Assembly: GCA_963752915.1 (NCBI GenBank)
Contig: CAVVZZ010000013.1
Coordinates: 372,001 to 436,000, forward strand
Origin: DATJPR01 sp963752915
GTDB lineage: Bacteria; Bacteroidota; Ignavibacteria; UBA10030; UBA6906
Direction: 5' to 3'
Length of the DNA stretch: 64,000 bases
Made by a program: the position numbers and the translations under genes
In this document: positions 17,310 through 25,904 of the stretch, in pieces
How positions within the stretch are numbered: position 1 is the first letter of the stretch
Layout of the letters: each line of letters begins with the position of its first letter
Notes under the pieces: model-generated
Database searches by the model: none
The model's input: only the letters and a program-made list of their open reading frames with translations
Told to the model about the DNA's origin: nothing

Positions 17310-18284
17310 CCAGCCTTGCGCACGGGCCCATGTGACGGTCTCAGTGATGCCGTCGGTGAGGGAAACATTCTGCTCGAATTCAAAATCGTGCTTCGCCTTG
17401 GAAGCGTCGCACGTCCAGTAGTCCTGCACCATGTCCCGGGCCTTCTCGAGATTAATGAGGGCCGGCTTGGAACTAAATTTCGCCAGGAGCTCTGCGACTG
17501 TCGCGACCGCATACACGCCGGGGACGGGAATTCTGAGCCTGATCGTGCGTTTGCCGAGAGCAGCACGGGTTGCGTCGCCGATTTCCTTCCAGCTGTACAC
17601 CTGCGCGCTTGAAATGAAATAGGTCTGTCCGATGGCCGCGTCGGATTCCGCCGCCATGACAAACCCTCTCACCAGGTCGCGCACATGAATCAGGCTCACG
17701 AAGGTATCGTGAAGTCCGATCATCGGTTGCAGTCCGCGGCTCATCGTGTGGAAGAACTCAAACACGTCTTTGTCTCTCGGCCCGTAGACCGCGGGGGGCC
17801 TGCAAATGGTATAGCGGATTCTTCCATTGAAGGCCTGACATTCGGCTTCAGATTGAAGTTTGCTCCGACCGTAGTTGGTGATGGGGTGCGGTGGGGTATC
17901 CTCCGTGATCGGGATTTTTGAAGGGCTTGGTCCTGCGGCAGCCTGACTGCTCACATGCAGAAAGCGTCGGAGATTGGGATTGAATGACGCTGCGGCGCGC
18001 AGCAGATGTTGCGTCCCTTCGGCGTTTGCATGAAAATACTCGTCCCGTGTTTTCGCCTTCGTGAGTCCGGCGGAATGATAAATGTAGTCCACACCGTCCA
18101 CCGCTTTCAGTAGAACGGCGTCATCGAAGACGTCGCCTTCTATCAATGTGACGGGCAGGTCTTTCAACCAGACGAGGTTGCTCGTCTTGCGGACGAGACA
18201 TCGGACGTGATGACCTTTTGACAGGAGGAGTGCGACGAGATGGCTTCCGATGAATCCTGTTGCACCGGTGACAAGGCTGTTCAT
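17301..18284 (-). CDS. NAD-dependent epimerase/dehydratase, candidate ketosphinganine (ceramide) reductase
   Basis: 327 residues of the extended short-chain dehydrogenase family: GATGFIGSHLVALLL (residues ~6-20), HVSSQAAAGPS, the catalytic YGRSK (Tyr-x-x-x-Lys) and CRPPAVYGPRD. It is divergent from a serine palmitoyltransferase-like gene and the next gene but one is a GNAT acyltransferase. In Caulobacter and Bacteroides an epimerase-like protein of this type (CerR) reduces the keto group in ceramide synthesis, so the context suggests that role here. This is inference from neighbours; sequence alone also fits a sugar-nucleotide or dihydroflavonol-type reductase. Confidence 0.75.
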   Translation of the reverse strand: MNSLVTGATGFIGSHLVALLLSKGHHVRCLVRKTSNLVWLKDLPVTLIEGDVFDDAVLLKAVDGVDYIYHSAGLTKAKTRDEYFHANAEGTQHLLRAAASFNPNLRRFLHVSSQAAAGPSPSKIPITEDTPPHPITNYGRSKLQSEAECQAFNGRIRYTICRPPAVYGPRDKDVFEFFHTMSRGLQPMIGLHDTFVSLIHVRDLVRGFVMAAESDAAIGQTYFISSAQVYSWKEIGDATRAALGKRTIRLRIPVPGVYAVATVAELLAKFSSKPALINLEKARDMVQDYWTCDASKAKHDFEFEQNVSLTDGITETVTWARAQGWLK

Positions 18285-18310
18285 GGAGAGAGGGGAGAGG
18301 AAAGATTGGA

Positions 18311-18339
18311 TTGACTTTTTTCGGCTGTGTAAGTATATT
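18311..18339 (+). promoter_or_regulatory. Promoter of the serine palmitoyltransferase-like gene
   Basis: TTGACT (18311-18316), a 17-base spacer and TATATT (18334-18339). The predicted start near 18346 gives a 45-base leader. A 10-base palindrome, AATTGCAATT, lies in that leader around 18353-18362 and could be an operator. Confidence 0.75.
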
Positions 18340-18390
18340 GATTAGAATGTTTAATTGCAATTCTGCCCTTCCAATCGAGCGTAAAACCCT

Positions 18391-19668
18391 ATGACAACAC
18401 ACGGCCACCAGTCTTCCTCAGCCGACCCCGTAACTCAAGATCATCCTACCCAAGCCGCTACCAAGAAGACCAAAAACGATCTCTTTGAAAAGTGCTGGTC
18501 GTTTACGAGAGCTGACGAAATCAAGGCGGCTGGTTACTACCCTTACTTTCGACCGATTCAGGAGAATGAAGGCCCTGTCGTGACGATTGAGGGGAAAAAG
18601 GTTATAATGGCCGGGTCGAACAACTACCTCGGCCTTACCGCCGATCCTCGCGTAAAAGAGGCTGCGAAAAAGGCGATCGACAAGTACGGTACAGGATGTT
18701 CGGGCTCACGGTATCTGACCGGCACGCTGGACCTGCACATTGAGTTGGAGGCGCGGCTTGCGGCGTACTATGGGAAAGAGGCATGTCTCCTCTACAGCAC
18801 CGGCTATCAAACCGCGCAGGGAATCATCCCGACGCTGGTCCAAAAAGGGGAGTTTGTTGTATCCGATCGCGATAACCATGCCTGCATCGTTGCGGGAAAT
18901 CTGATGGCAAAGGGCGCATTTGCCGAGTTCGTGCGCTTCAAGCACAATGACATGGAAGATCTCCGGCGGACCCTCTCCAAACTGCCGAAGAACGCAGGAA
19001 AGCTCGTTGTCTCGGACGGTGTCTTTAGTACCTCCGGGTCGATCGTCGATCTGCCCAATCTCGTCAAGGCTGCACACGAATTCGGAGCACGGATTCTGAT
19101 TGATGATGCGCATGCAACCGGTGTGATCGGTAAGGGCGGTCGGGGAACGGCGAGTCATTTTGGTCTGGAAAGTGAAGTCGATATGACCATGGGGACGTTC
19201 AGCAAGACCTTCGCCAGTCTGGGCGGGTTCGTCGTTGCAGAACGCGCTGTCATCAACTACCTCAAGCACCATGCCCCCGCGCTGATCTTCAGTGCGAGTC
19301 CCACTCCTGCTTCCGTGGCGGCTACGCTGGCGGCGCTCGAAATTCTCGAAAAGGAACCGGAACGCATCTCCCGGCTCATTGCGAACGCACAAAAAATGCG
19401 TGATGGGTTCAAAGCCATGGGATTCCGGATCATCGACGGTCAAACGGCAATCGTGCCGGTGATCATCGGGGATGATATGAGAACATTTATCTTCTGGCGG
19501 AAACTGTTTGACATGGGCGTCTTCGTCAATGCCTTCATCAGTCCAGGTGTTCCGAACGGCCTGCAGATGCTCAGAACGAGCTACATGGCGACCCACGAGA
19601 ATCAACACCTCGACAGGATCCTGGAGACGTTCCAGAAGATTGGAAAAGAGCTGGAGCTTATTGCCTGA
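18391..19668 (+). CDS. Serine palmitoyltransferase-like alpha-oxoamine synthase
   Basis: 425 residues, PLP-dependent, fold type I. The N-terminal ~25 residues are a polar extension; the core has YPYFRPI, GSNNYLGL, KYGTGCSGSRYLTGTLDLH, DRDNHACIV, VSDGVFSTSG, DDAHATGVIG and the PLP lysine K272 in TMGTFSKTFASLGG. The family joins an amino acid to an acyl-CoA or acyl-ACP with decarboxylation. The YPYFR-I segment and FKHNDMEDL resemble Bacteroidota serine palmitoyltransferases more than BioF or Kbl, and no biotin or threonine-degradation genes are adjacent, whereas a GNAT acyltransferase and a reductase are. Likely first step of sphingolipid synthesis; substrate unproven. Confidence 0.82.
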   Translation: MTTHGHQSSSADPVTQDHPTQAATKKTKNDLFEKCWSFTRADEIKAAGYYPYFRPIQENEGPVVTIEGKKVIMAGSNNYLGLTADPRVKEAAKKAIDKYGTGCSGSRYLTGTLDLHIELEARLAAYYGKEACLLYSTGYQTAQGIIPTLVQKGEFVVSDRDNHACIVAGNLMAKGAFAEFVRFKHNDMEDLRRTLSKLPKNAGKLVVSDGVFSTSGSIVDLPNLVKAAHEFGARILIDDAHATGVIGKGGRGTASHFGLESEVDMTMGTFSKTFASLGGFVVAERAVINYLKHHAPALIFSASPTPASVAATLAALEILEKEPERISRLIANAQKMRDGFKAMGFRIIDGQTAIVPVIIGDDMRTFIFWRKLFDMGVFVNAFISPGVPNGLQMLRTSYMATHENQHLDRILETFQKIGKELELIA

Positions 19669-19709
19669 GACGCATCGGTTCAGGCCGTGATCCGTGTGAT
19701 TGAATAGAG

Positions 19710-19745
19710 CCCCCTCCCTCCCGCGACCGCGGGCGGGGGGGAGGC
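19710..19745 (+). terminator. GC-rich hairpin after the serine palmitoyltransferase-like gene
   Basis: CCTCCCTCCCGCG and CGCGGGCGGGGGGGAGG can pair around a short ACC loop, with some mismatch. No T run follows, so it may be a partial terminator or an RNA-stabilising stem between this gene and the GNAT gene. Confidence 0.35.
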
Positions 19746-19826
19746 GTGTCTACCTTCAGTTGTTCCCTTCCTCGAATCGTCTCTCCCGGACGCACCGGGA
19801 TCATCAAACACGGGCTGAGTACACCT

Positions 19827-20954
19827 ATGAGTTCACACGTGTCGATCAGGGTTGTTCGTTCCCGCTCCGATGAGCATGCCTTTATCCGGCTGCAATATGC
19901 GATGTACGATGACTACCCCTACTGGGTGCCGCCGTTGTTGATGGACAGAAAAAAGCTGATCGACCGAAAACACAACCCATTCTATGCGCATTCCAGGATG
20001 GAGATGTTTCTTGCCGAAAAGGATGGAAAGCTTGCCGGCCGCATTGCGGGGATCGTGAACGACAATCATAACCGTGAGCACAAAGAGAACATCGGGTTCT
20101 TCGGGTTCTTTGAGTGCGTGAACGATCAGGACGTGGCAAACGCTCTCTTCGACGCAGCGATCGGATGGCTGAAGGAGCAGAAGGTGACCGCGGTGCGCGG
20201 CCCCGCCAGTCCTTCCGTCAACGACGAGTACGGTCTTCTCATCGAAGGCTTCGACCGCACTCCCTCCATTCTCATGCCCTACAATCCGCCGTACTACGCG
20301 ACCCTCATCGAGAAGTACGGGTTTTCGAAAATCAAGGACCTCTTTGCATACCAGGTGAACAGAGACGACGTGATGACGGAACGTCTCAAGCGTGTTGCAG
20401 AGTCGGTCAAGAGCCGGGAAGGGTTCACGTTCCGCTCCATCAATATGAAGGAGTTCGACAATGAGGTGAAGACGGTCCACGAGTTGTACTCCCGCGGATG
20501 GGCGCACAACTGGGGCGAGGTGCCGCTGACCGACGATGAATTCAACTACATGGCCAAAGATCTGAAGGCGGTGGTCGTTCCGGAACTTATCGTGATCGCC
20601 GAGCTGAACGGCAAGCCGGTCGGTTTCGGCATGTCCCTGCCGGACTTGAACGAACTTCTCCGCTTCAACAGGAGCGGTCGACTGCTCCCGGCGCTGGTGC
20701 GCATGGTCCTGTTCAAGAAGCGCATTTCGAACATCCGCATCATCATCCTCGGCGTCCTTCCCGAGTATCAGATGTCAGGAGTCGGCGTCGTCCTCTTTTA
20801 TGAAACAGCGGTCCGGGCGGTCGCCAACGGTTACCCCTACGGTGAGGCGAGCTGGGTGCTTGAGGACAATGTGATGATGAACCGCGGGGCGAAATTGTTG
20901 AACGGGACGCTGACCAAGAAGTACCGGCTTTACCAGCTGAACTTTCCTGCATGA
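19827..20954 (+). CDS. GNAT-fold acyltransferase, candidate bacterial ceramide synthase
   Basis: 375 residues from ATG 19827; the frame is open upstream but the extra residues look non-coding. Features: DDYPYWVPPLLMDRKKL, NPFYAHSRMEMFLAEKDGK, RGPASPSVNDEYGLLIEGF, and a C-terminal GNAT core with IRIIILGVLPEYQMSGVGVV. This double-GNAT family is usually annotated as hypothetical N-acetyltransferase. As I recall, the bacterial ceramide synthase of Caulobacter is a GNAT-fold protein encoded near spt, so the position directly after the serine palmitoyltransferase-like gene suggests N-acylation of a sphinganine-type base. Its stop overlaps the longest possible ilvE frame. Confidence 0.72.
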   Translation: MSSHVSIRVVRSRSDEHAFIRLQYAMYDDYPYWVPPLLMDRKKLIDRKHNPFYAHSRMEMFLAEKDGKLAGRIAGIVNDNHNREHKENIGFFGFFECVNDQDVANALFDAAIGWLKEQKVTAVRGPASPSVNDEYGLLIEGFDRTPSILMPYNPPYYATLIEKYGFSKIKDLFAYQVNRDDVMTERLKRVAESVKSREGFTFRSINMKEFDNEVKTVHELYSRGWAHNWGEVPLTDDEFNYMAKDLKAVVVPELIVIAELNGKPVGFGMSLPDLNELLRFNRSGRLLPALVRMVLFKKRISNIRIIILGVLPEYQMSGVGVVLFYETAVRAVANGYPYGEASWVLEDNVMMNRGAKLLNGTLTKKYRLYQLNFPA

Positions 20955-21031
20955 GATTGGAGACAACGCCGGGGCCAACACCCGACGATCGATTCCCTGC
21001 ACTGGCATCTATCGCACGCATCGAGGTTATC

Positions 21032-21955
21032 ATGGCTGTGAAGAAGGTCGAGAAAATTTGGATGAACGGTGCTCTCGTCAACTGGGACGATGCCCACATC
21101 CATGTCCTTTCCCATGTCGTCCATTACGGCTCGAGCTGGTTTGAAGGCATCCGCTGCTATGAAACCGCCAGAGGGTCGGCGATCTTCCGGCTCGATCGCC
21201 ATTTGCGACGGCTGTACGATTCAACGAAGATCTACCGAACGGAAATCCCGTATACGCTCGCACAGCTTGAAGCGGCGATTCTCGAGACCATCACCGCGAA
21301 CAGGATGAAGGCATGCTACATTCGCCCCGTCGTCTACCGGGGCTACGGGGATGTCGGTGTAAACCCGTTGCCGTGCCCTGTCGAAGTGACCATCGCCGTC
21401 TGGGAATGGGGTGTCTATCTGGGGCCGGACGCACTGGACAAAGGGATCGACGTGTGCGTCTCCACCTGGAACCGGCCGGCGCCGAACACACTTCCGACAA
21501 TGGCGAAGGCGGGAGGGAACTACGCATTGTCCCAGATCATGAAGATCGACGCCATCCAGGCGGGGTTCAAGGAAGCGATCGCCCTTGACGTCAACGGGTA
21601 CGTCAGCGAGGGAAGCGGCGAGAATATTTTCGTTGTGAAAGATGGTGTTCTCTGGACACCGCCCCTTTCGAGTTCACTGCTCCCGGGAATCACGAGAGAC
21701 TCCATCATTGTCCTGGCCGGCGAAAAGGGATACGAGGTTCGCGAGACCGCCATCCCGCGGGAGATGGTCTACGCCGCCGACGAGTTGTTCTTCACGGGAA
21801 CCGCGGCAGAAGTGACACCGATCCGTTCTGTGGATCGGGTGCCGGTCGCCGATGGCAAACCCGGGCCCATCACCATGGAGCTTCAGCGGGAATATTTCAA
21901 TATTGTCAAGAATGGCGTCGACCCGCACAACTGGCTGAGGTTTGTTCAGTCCTGA
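21032..21955 (+). CDS. ilvE: Branched-chain amino acid aminotransferase
   Basis: 307 residues from ATG 21032, which has GAGGT seven bases upstream and gives the family's usual start (MAVKKVEKIWMNG); an ATG at 20951 is in frame but adds a poor 27-residue tail. The fold-type IV core shows VHYGSSWFEGIRCYET, the PLP lysine K159 in TMAKAGGNY (E. coli K160), GSGENIFVVKDG and the C-terminal LFFTGTAAEVTPI. It transfers amino groups between glutamate and leucine, isoleucine and valine. Branched amino acids also feed iso-branched acyl chains, a loose link to the lipid genes upstream (inference). Confidence 0.93.
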   Translation: MAVKKVEKIWMNGALVNWDDAHIHVLSHVVHYGSSWFEGIRCYETARGSAIFRLDRHLRRLYDSTKIYRTEIPYTLAQLEAAILETITANRMKACYIRPVVYRGYGDVGVNPLPCPVEVTIAVWEWGVYLGPDALDKGIDVCVSTWNRPAPNTLPTMAKAGGNYALSQIMKIDAIQAGFKEAIALDVNGYVSEGSGENIFVVKDGVLWTPPLSSSLLPGITRDSIIVLAGEKGYEVRETAIPREMVYAADELFFTGTAAEVTPIRSVDRVPVADGKPGPITMELQREYFNIVKNGVDPHNWLRFVQS

Positions 21956-21966
21956 ACGGAGGCAGT

Positions 21967-22593
21967 ATGGCACCCTCTTCGCGCAAGAAAACGTCACCGA
22001 CGCGGCGCGCGACGTCCGCGCGCAAGCGGAAGACCCCGCCAAGAACGAAACGCGGTGCCGCCGCGACATCACCGGCCCGGCAGCCGGTCCAGCAACACGC
22101 TGCGCTCCGTCTCGCAATATCCCATATCCTCGTCCCCATCGACTTTTCCGTCCATTCCCGGAATGCGCTGAAGTATGCCGTCCCCCTGGCGGAAGAGTTT
22201 TCGGCGAGCCTTCATCTCGTCTACGTCGTCGAGCCGACGATCTATCCGGCCGACCTCGGCTTCGGGCAGGTGGTGTTGCCCGGTCTGGAAGACGAACTGC
22301 GCCAGAAGGCTGCGGACGAACTGCGGCAATTGATCGAAGGGGAAATCGGATCAGGCATCGTTGCGACGGCCTCCGTGCGGACAGGGAGTCCGCATCAGGA
22401 GATACTCGACGAAGCGGATGAACGGAGTGTCGACCTCATCGTCGTCGCGTCGCACGGCCATAGCGGTGTCGAGCAGATCCTGTTCGGCAGCACGGCGGAC
22501 AGAATCGTCCACAATGCAAAGTGCCCGGTGCTCACGGTGCGACCGATATCGGCAGGGGATAGCAAAGAGGAGGAAGCAGGGCGCAAGACGTAG
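21967..22593 (+). CDS. Universal stress protein (UspA family) with basic N-terminal tail
   Basis: 208 residues. Residues ~48-195 are a single Usp domain: ISHILVPIDFSVHSRNALKYA, then IVVASHGHSGVEQILFGSTADRIV with the ATP-binding G-x2-G-x9-G[ST] pattern, and CPVLTVRP. The first ~45 residues are rich in Lys, Arg, Ser, Thr, Pro and Ala (SSRKKTSPTRRATSARKRK), like a histone H1 tail, and are not part of the family. Start ATG 21967 is supported by GGAGG eight bases upstream, so the tail is likely translated. Last gene of this run; function in stress tolerance is inferred from family. Confidence 0.88.
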   Translation: MAPSSRKKTSPTRRATSARKRKTPPRTKRGAAATSPARQPVQQHAALRLAISHILVPIDFSVHSRNALKYAVPLAEEFSASLHLVYVVEPTIYPADLGFGQVVLPGLEDELRQKAADELRQLIEGEIGSGIVATASVRTGSPHQEILDEADERSVDLIVVASHGHSGVEQILFGSTADRIVHNAKCPVLTVRPISAGDSKEEEAGRKT

Positions 22594-22622
22594 GACGAAA
22601 TCTCCTCCCCCGTCCCCCCATC

Positions 22623-23663
22623 TCATTTCTCCCTCTCCACCACGAAGTCCGCAAACTCCTTGAGGGACGCCTTGCTTTCGGATTCGGGCAGTGCCGCAAG
22701 CGTCGCAATCGCGCCGTCGGCGAACTCGCGCGCTCGCCGTACCGCGTAGTCCAGGCCGCCGTTCGCATCGACGAACTGGACAACCCGTTTGAGGTCCATC
22801 TTTTTCCCGCCAGAGCGGATCATCCCAAGGATTTCGCGCCCATCGCTCTTTGAGCCCGTGCTGAGTGCATGGATCAGAGGGAGGGTCAGTTTCTTCTCGC
22901 TGAGATCGAGGCCGGTCGGTTTGCCGGTAATGGATCGCCGGCCAACGAAATCCAGAAGGTCGTCGCGAATCTGGAATGCGAGGCCCACATTTTCGCCGTA
23001 CTCTCGCATCAGGCGGTGGAGGTTCGCATCATCCGTCGAGCTGTACGCCCCGATCTCGCAACATGTCGAAATCAACGACGCCGTCTTGTCACCGATGATC
23101 TTCAGGTAGGTTTCCTCGTCCATATCCAGCTTGCGGCTCTTCTGGATCTGATGGATTTCCCCCTCGCTCATCCTCCGCACGGCATTGGACGTGATCTGCA
23201 GGAAGCGGAAATCATCGTTCTGAAGAGAGAGGAGGAGCCCCTTCGAGAGCAGGAAGTCGCCCATCAACACAGCAATCTTGTTCTTCCAGATGGCGTTGAT
23301 CGAGGCAAGTCCGCGCCGGGTGTCGGATTCATCCACGACGTCATCATGGATCAACGTCGCGGTATGCAGGATCTCGACAAGTGTAGCGCCGCGGAAGCTC
23401 TTTTCGTTGACACCGCCGCATGCTTCTGCGGTCAACAACACCAGGATCGGCCGGACCTTCTTCCCCTTCTGCTTGAGGACGTACTTCGTCACGAGGTCAA
23501 CAAGTCCGACCTGCGATTTGATGGAATCGCGAAAGACGATTTCGAAATGTTCCAGGTGACGCTGGATGGGCCGGGAGATGGTTTGAAGATCCAAACGGGT
23601 GGCTCGCTGTGGCTTACTGGGATGGTGACTCTTTGTTTCTCCTGCCTTTCCACGACCAGACAC
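22623..23663 (-). CDS. Polyprenyl diphosphate synthase
   Basis: Up to 346 residues. Both aspartate-rich Mg-binding motifs of trans-prenyltransferases are present: DDVVD (in LIHDDVVDESDTRRG) and DDLLD (in FQIRDDLLDFVG), along with KGKKVRPILVLL near the N-terminus. It should elongate farnesyl or geranylgeranyl diphosphate to the long chain used for menaquinone or carrier lipid; chain length cannot be read off. The GTG at 23663 overlaps tatC by 50 bases; TTG 23594 would avoid overlap but removes 23 residues before LDLQTISRP. Neither has a clear Shine-Dalgarno, so the start is open. Confidence 0.87.
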   Translation of the reverse strand: MSGRGKAGETKSHHPSKPQRATRLDLQTISRPIQRHLEHFEIVFRDSIKSQVGLVDLVTKYVLKQKGKKVRPILVLLTAEACGGVNEKSFRGATLVEILHTATLIHDDVVDESDTRRGLASINAIWKNKIAVLMGDFLLSKGLLLSLQNDDFRFLQITSNAVRRMSEGEIHQIQKSRKLDMDEETYLKIIGDKTASLISTCCEIGAYSSTDDANLHRLMREYGENVGLAFQIRDDLLDFVGRRSITGKPTGLDLSEKKLTLPLIHALSTGSKSDGREILGMIRSGGKKMDLKRVVQFVDANGGLDYAVRRAREFADGAIATLAALPESESKASLKEFADFVVEREK

Positions 23664-24438
23664 TCACAAGGATGCTGATTTCGTAGAGTACGACAAGAGG
23701 GATAGCAAGGAGAATCTGGCTGACCGGATCAGTCCCCGGTGTCAGCGCTGCAGCAAGGAGAAAAATGACAACGATCGAATGACGGCGATAGCGTCGCATG
23801 AACTCCGGCCTGAGGATGCCGATCTTCGAGAGGAACCAGGAGACCATCGGCAATTCGAACACCACGCCGGCCGCAAGCAGCACGCTGATGACAAAGCTCA
23901 TGTACTCGTTGATGGCGATGTTGTTCTGGATCGTGGTTGATCCGAAACCGGAGAAGAACTGCAGGGCGGCGGGGAGCATGACGAAATACGCGAAGACCAC
24001 CCCTGCGATAAAGCAGAACGTTGAGAAAAATACAATGGAACGCACGTATTTGCGCTCCTTCGGCATCAACCCCGGAGCGATGAACGCCCAGAGCTGGTAG
24101 AGGAGGTTTGGCAGGCTGAGGAGGACCCCGCCAACGATCGCGACTTCCATATAGACAAAGAGCTGACCGAAGGGCTTCAGGTTCTGAAGATGAATCGGTT
24201 GCTGGCTTCCGGTCAGCGTGGCATTCAGGTGAGTCACGGGCCGGAGCAGGACCCCATCGATGAGGAAATCGATGAAGATCCAGCAAATGATGGTCCCCAG
24301 GACGATCCCGATCAGCATCCGGACGATGCGCCACCGGAGCTCTTCGAGATGTTCGAAGAACGACATCTCTTTGCCTTCCGGTTCCCCCTCGTTGTCGCGT
24401 CGTTCGTCGTCGATGCCCGGGTAGATCGAGTCAGCCAT
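23614..24438 (-). CDS. tatC: Sec-independent protein translocase TatC
   Basis: 274 residues with six predicted membrane helices and the TatC signature FFEHLEELRWRIVR near residue 28, plus the conserved central region VFELPMVSWFLSKIGIL. TatC binds twin-arginine signal peptides in the inner membrane. The first ~25 residues are acidic and precede the normal family start, a modest extension. No tatA or tatB is adjacent. It lies 36 bases downstream of glyA and overlaps the next gene, so it is probably in the long minus-strand transcript from glgA. Confidence 0.94.
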   Translation of the reverse strand: MADSIYPGIDDERRDNEGEPEGKEMSFFEHLEELRWRIVRMLIGIVLGTIICWIFIDFLIDGVLLRPVTHLNATLTGSQQPIHLQNLKPFGQLFVYMEVAIVGGVLLSLPNLLYQLWAFIAPGLMPKERKYVRSIVFFSTFCFIAGVVFAYFVMLPAALQFFSGFGSTTIQNNIAINEYMSFVISVLLAAGVVFELPMVSWFLSKIGILRPEFMRRYRRHSIVVIFLLAAALTPGTDPVSQILLAIPLVVLYEISILVSVWSWKGRRNKESPSQ

Positions 24439-24474
24439 GTGACTCCCGGAATGTTCGTGGAAGGAGCACTGGGC

Positions 24475-25803
24475 TCAATGGTATGAGACCATTCCTTCCG
24501 GAGTTTTGGAGATTTCCTCCGGATATAACGGGAAGCGGAGACACAACGTTTCAACGGTGTGGGCAACGTCGACCTCGATCGCGCCGTCGCCATGGTGCGA
24601 AAGCACTCTATGGATGAGGTCCCCGACCGTCTCCATTTCCGCCTCTTTCATTCCCCGCGTCGTCAGCGCCGGCGTGCCGATCCGAATGCCGCTGGTGATG
24701 AGCGGGCTCTTGTCGTCAAAGGGCACGGCATTCTTGTTGACTGTGATTCCCGCGCGATCGAGCGCTTCCTGGGCGTCCTTCCCGTTGAGGTTCTTGCTCC
24801 GCAGATCCACGAGAAGAAGATGGTTGTCGGTCCCGCCGGACACAACGCCGTACCCGTACGAAACGAGTCTGGCGGAGAGTGTCTGTGCATTGCGGATCAC
24901 CTGACGCCCGTACGATTCGAAGGACGGGTCGAGCGCTTCGCCGAACGCAACCGCCTTTCCGGCGATGACGTGCATGAGCGGCCCCCCCTGAATCCCGGGG
25001 ATGACCATGGAGTCGAGAAGCTCGGACATTCTCTTCGTGCGCCCCGACTTCGGGGCTACCTGGCCGAACGGATTGTCGAAATCCTTCCCCATGAGAATCA
25101 GTCCGCCGCGTGGGCCGCGGAGCGTCTTGTGGGTCGTGGACGTGACAACGTGGCAGTGGGGGAGAGGATCATCGAGAAGCTTCTTCGCGATCAATCCCGC
25201 AGGATGGGCGATGTCGGCGAACAGGAATGCCCCGGCTTTGTCGGCGATCTGCCGGAATGCCTTGTAGTCGATATTGCGAGAATAGGCGCTCGCGCCGACG
25301 GTAATCATTTTCGGCTTCTCACGCATCGCGAGCTCTTCGACCTGATTGAAATCGATCCGGCCGGTTTTTGCGTCGACACCGTAGGGGATGAACTTGTAGA
25401 ACTGCCCGGAGAAATTCACCGGGGAGCCGTGGGTGAGGTGCCCGCCGTGGGAAAGGTTCATTCCCATGAGCGTGTCGCCCGGTTTCACAAAAGTGAAGTA
25501 GACCGCCATATTGGCCTGGGAGCCGGAGTGCGGTTGGACATTGGCGTATTCCGCGCCGAACAGCTTCCGGACGCGTTCCCGGGCGATGTCTTCCACGACG
25601 TCGACCCACTCGCATCCACCGTAGTAGCGTTTGCCGGGGTAGCCTTCCGCGTATTTGTTCGTCAGGGGTGTGCCGACCGCAGCAAGGACAGCGGCGCTGA
25701 CGAAGTTTTCTGAAGCAATGAGTTCGAGCTTCGTATTCTGACGGTGTATCTCGTTCGCCACCGCGCGGAACACATCGGGATCCGATTTCTCAAGCGGGTT
25801 CAT
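24475..25803 (-). CDS. glyA: Serine hydroxymethyltransferase
   Basis: 442 residues from ATG 25803 (GGAG eight bases upstream; the TTG one codon earlier is in frame). Core motifs: NTKLELIASENFVS, YAEGYPGKRYYGGCE, MNLSHGGHLTHG, the PLP lysine in STTHKTLRGPRGG, and GGTDNHLLLVDL. It converts serine and tetrahydrofolate to glycine and methylene-tetrahydrofolate. The C-terminal ~25 residues (after GDLIHRVL) extend beyond the compact end of many homologues. SHMT draws on serine, as does the serine palmitoyltransferase-like enzyme 5 kb away. Confidence 0.96.
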   Translation of the reverse strand: MNPLEKSDPDVFRAVANEIHRQNTKLELIASENFVSAAVLAAVGTPLTNKYAEGYPGKRYYGGCEWVDVVEDIARERVRKLFGAEYANVQPHSGSQANMAVYFTFVKPGDTLMGMNLSHGGHLTHGSPVNFSGQFYKFIPYGVDAKTGRIDFNQVEELAMREKPKMITVGASAYSRNIDYKAFRQIADKAGAFLFADIAHPAGLIAKKLLDDPLPHCHVVTSTTHKTLRGPRGGLILMGKDFDNPFGQVAPKSGRTKRMSELLDSMVIPGIQGGPLMHVIAGKAVAFGEALDPSFESYGRQVIRNAQTLSARLVSYGYGVVSGGTDNHLLLVDLRSKNLNGKDAQEALDRAGITVNKNAVPFDDKSPLITSGIRIGTPALTTRGMKEAEMETVGDLIHRVLSHHGDGAIEVDVAHTVETLCLRFPLYPEEISKTPEGMVSYH

Positions 25804-25904
25804 CAATCATCTCCATAGGAGGCGGGCTCGCTGGTCTTCAACCTCTAAGCGCGACATCGGGTTGGCGGTGACCGGTCTGGTCGGCCGACAATGCCGATGG
25901 CAAA

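Noticed and set aside
24559..25713. 384-residue ORF opposite glyA
   Set aside because: Antisense of a fully conserved enzyme; no recognisable motif and no ribosome-binding site.
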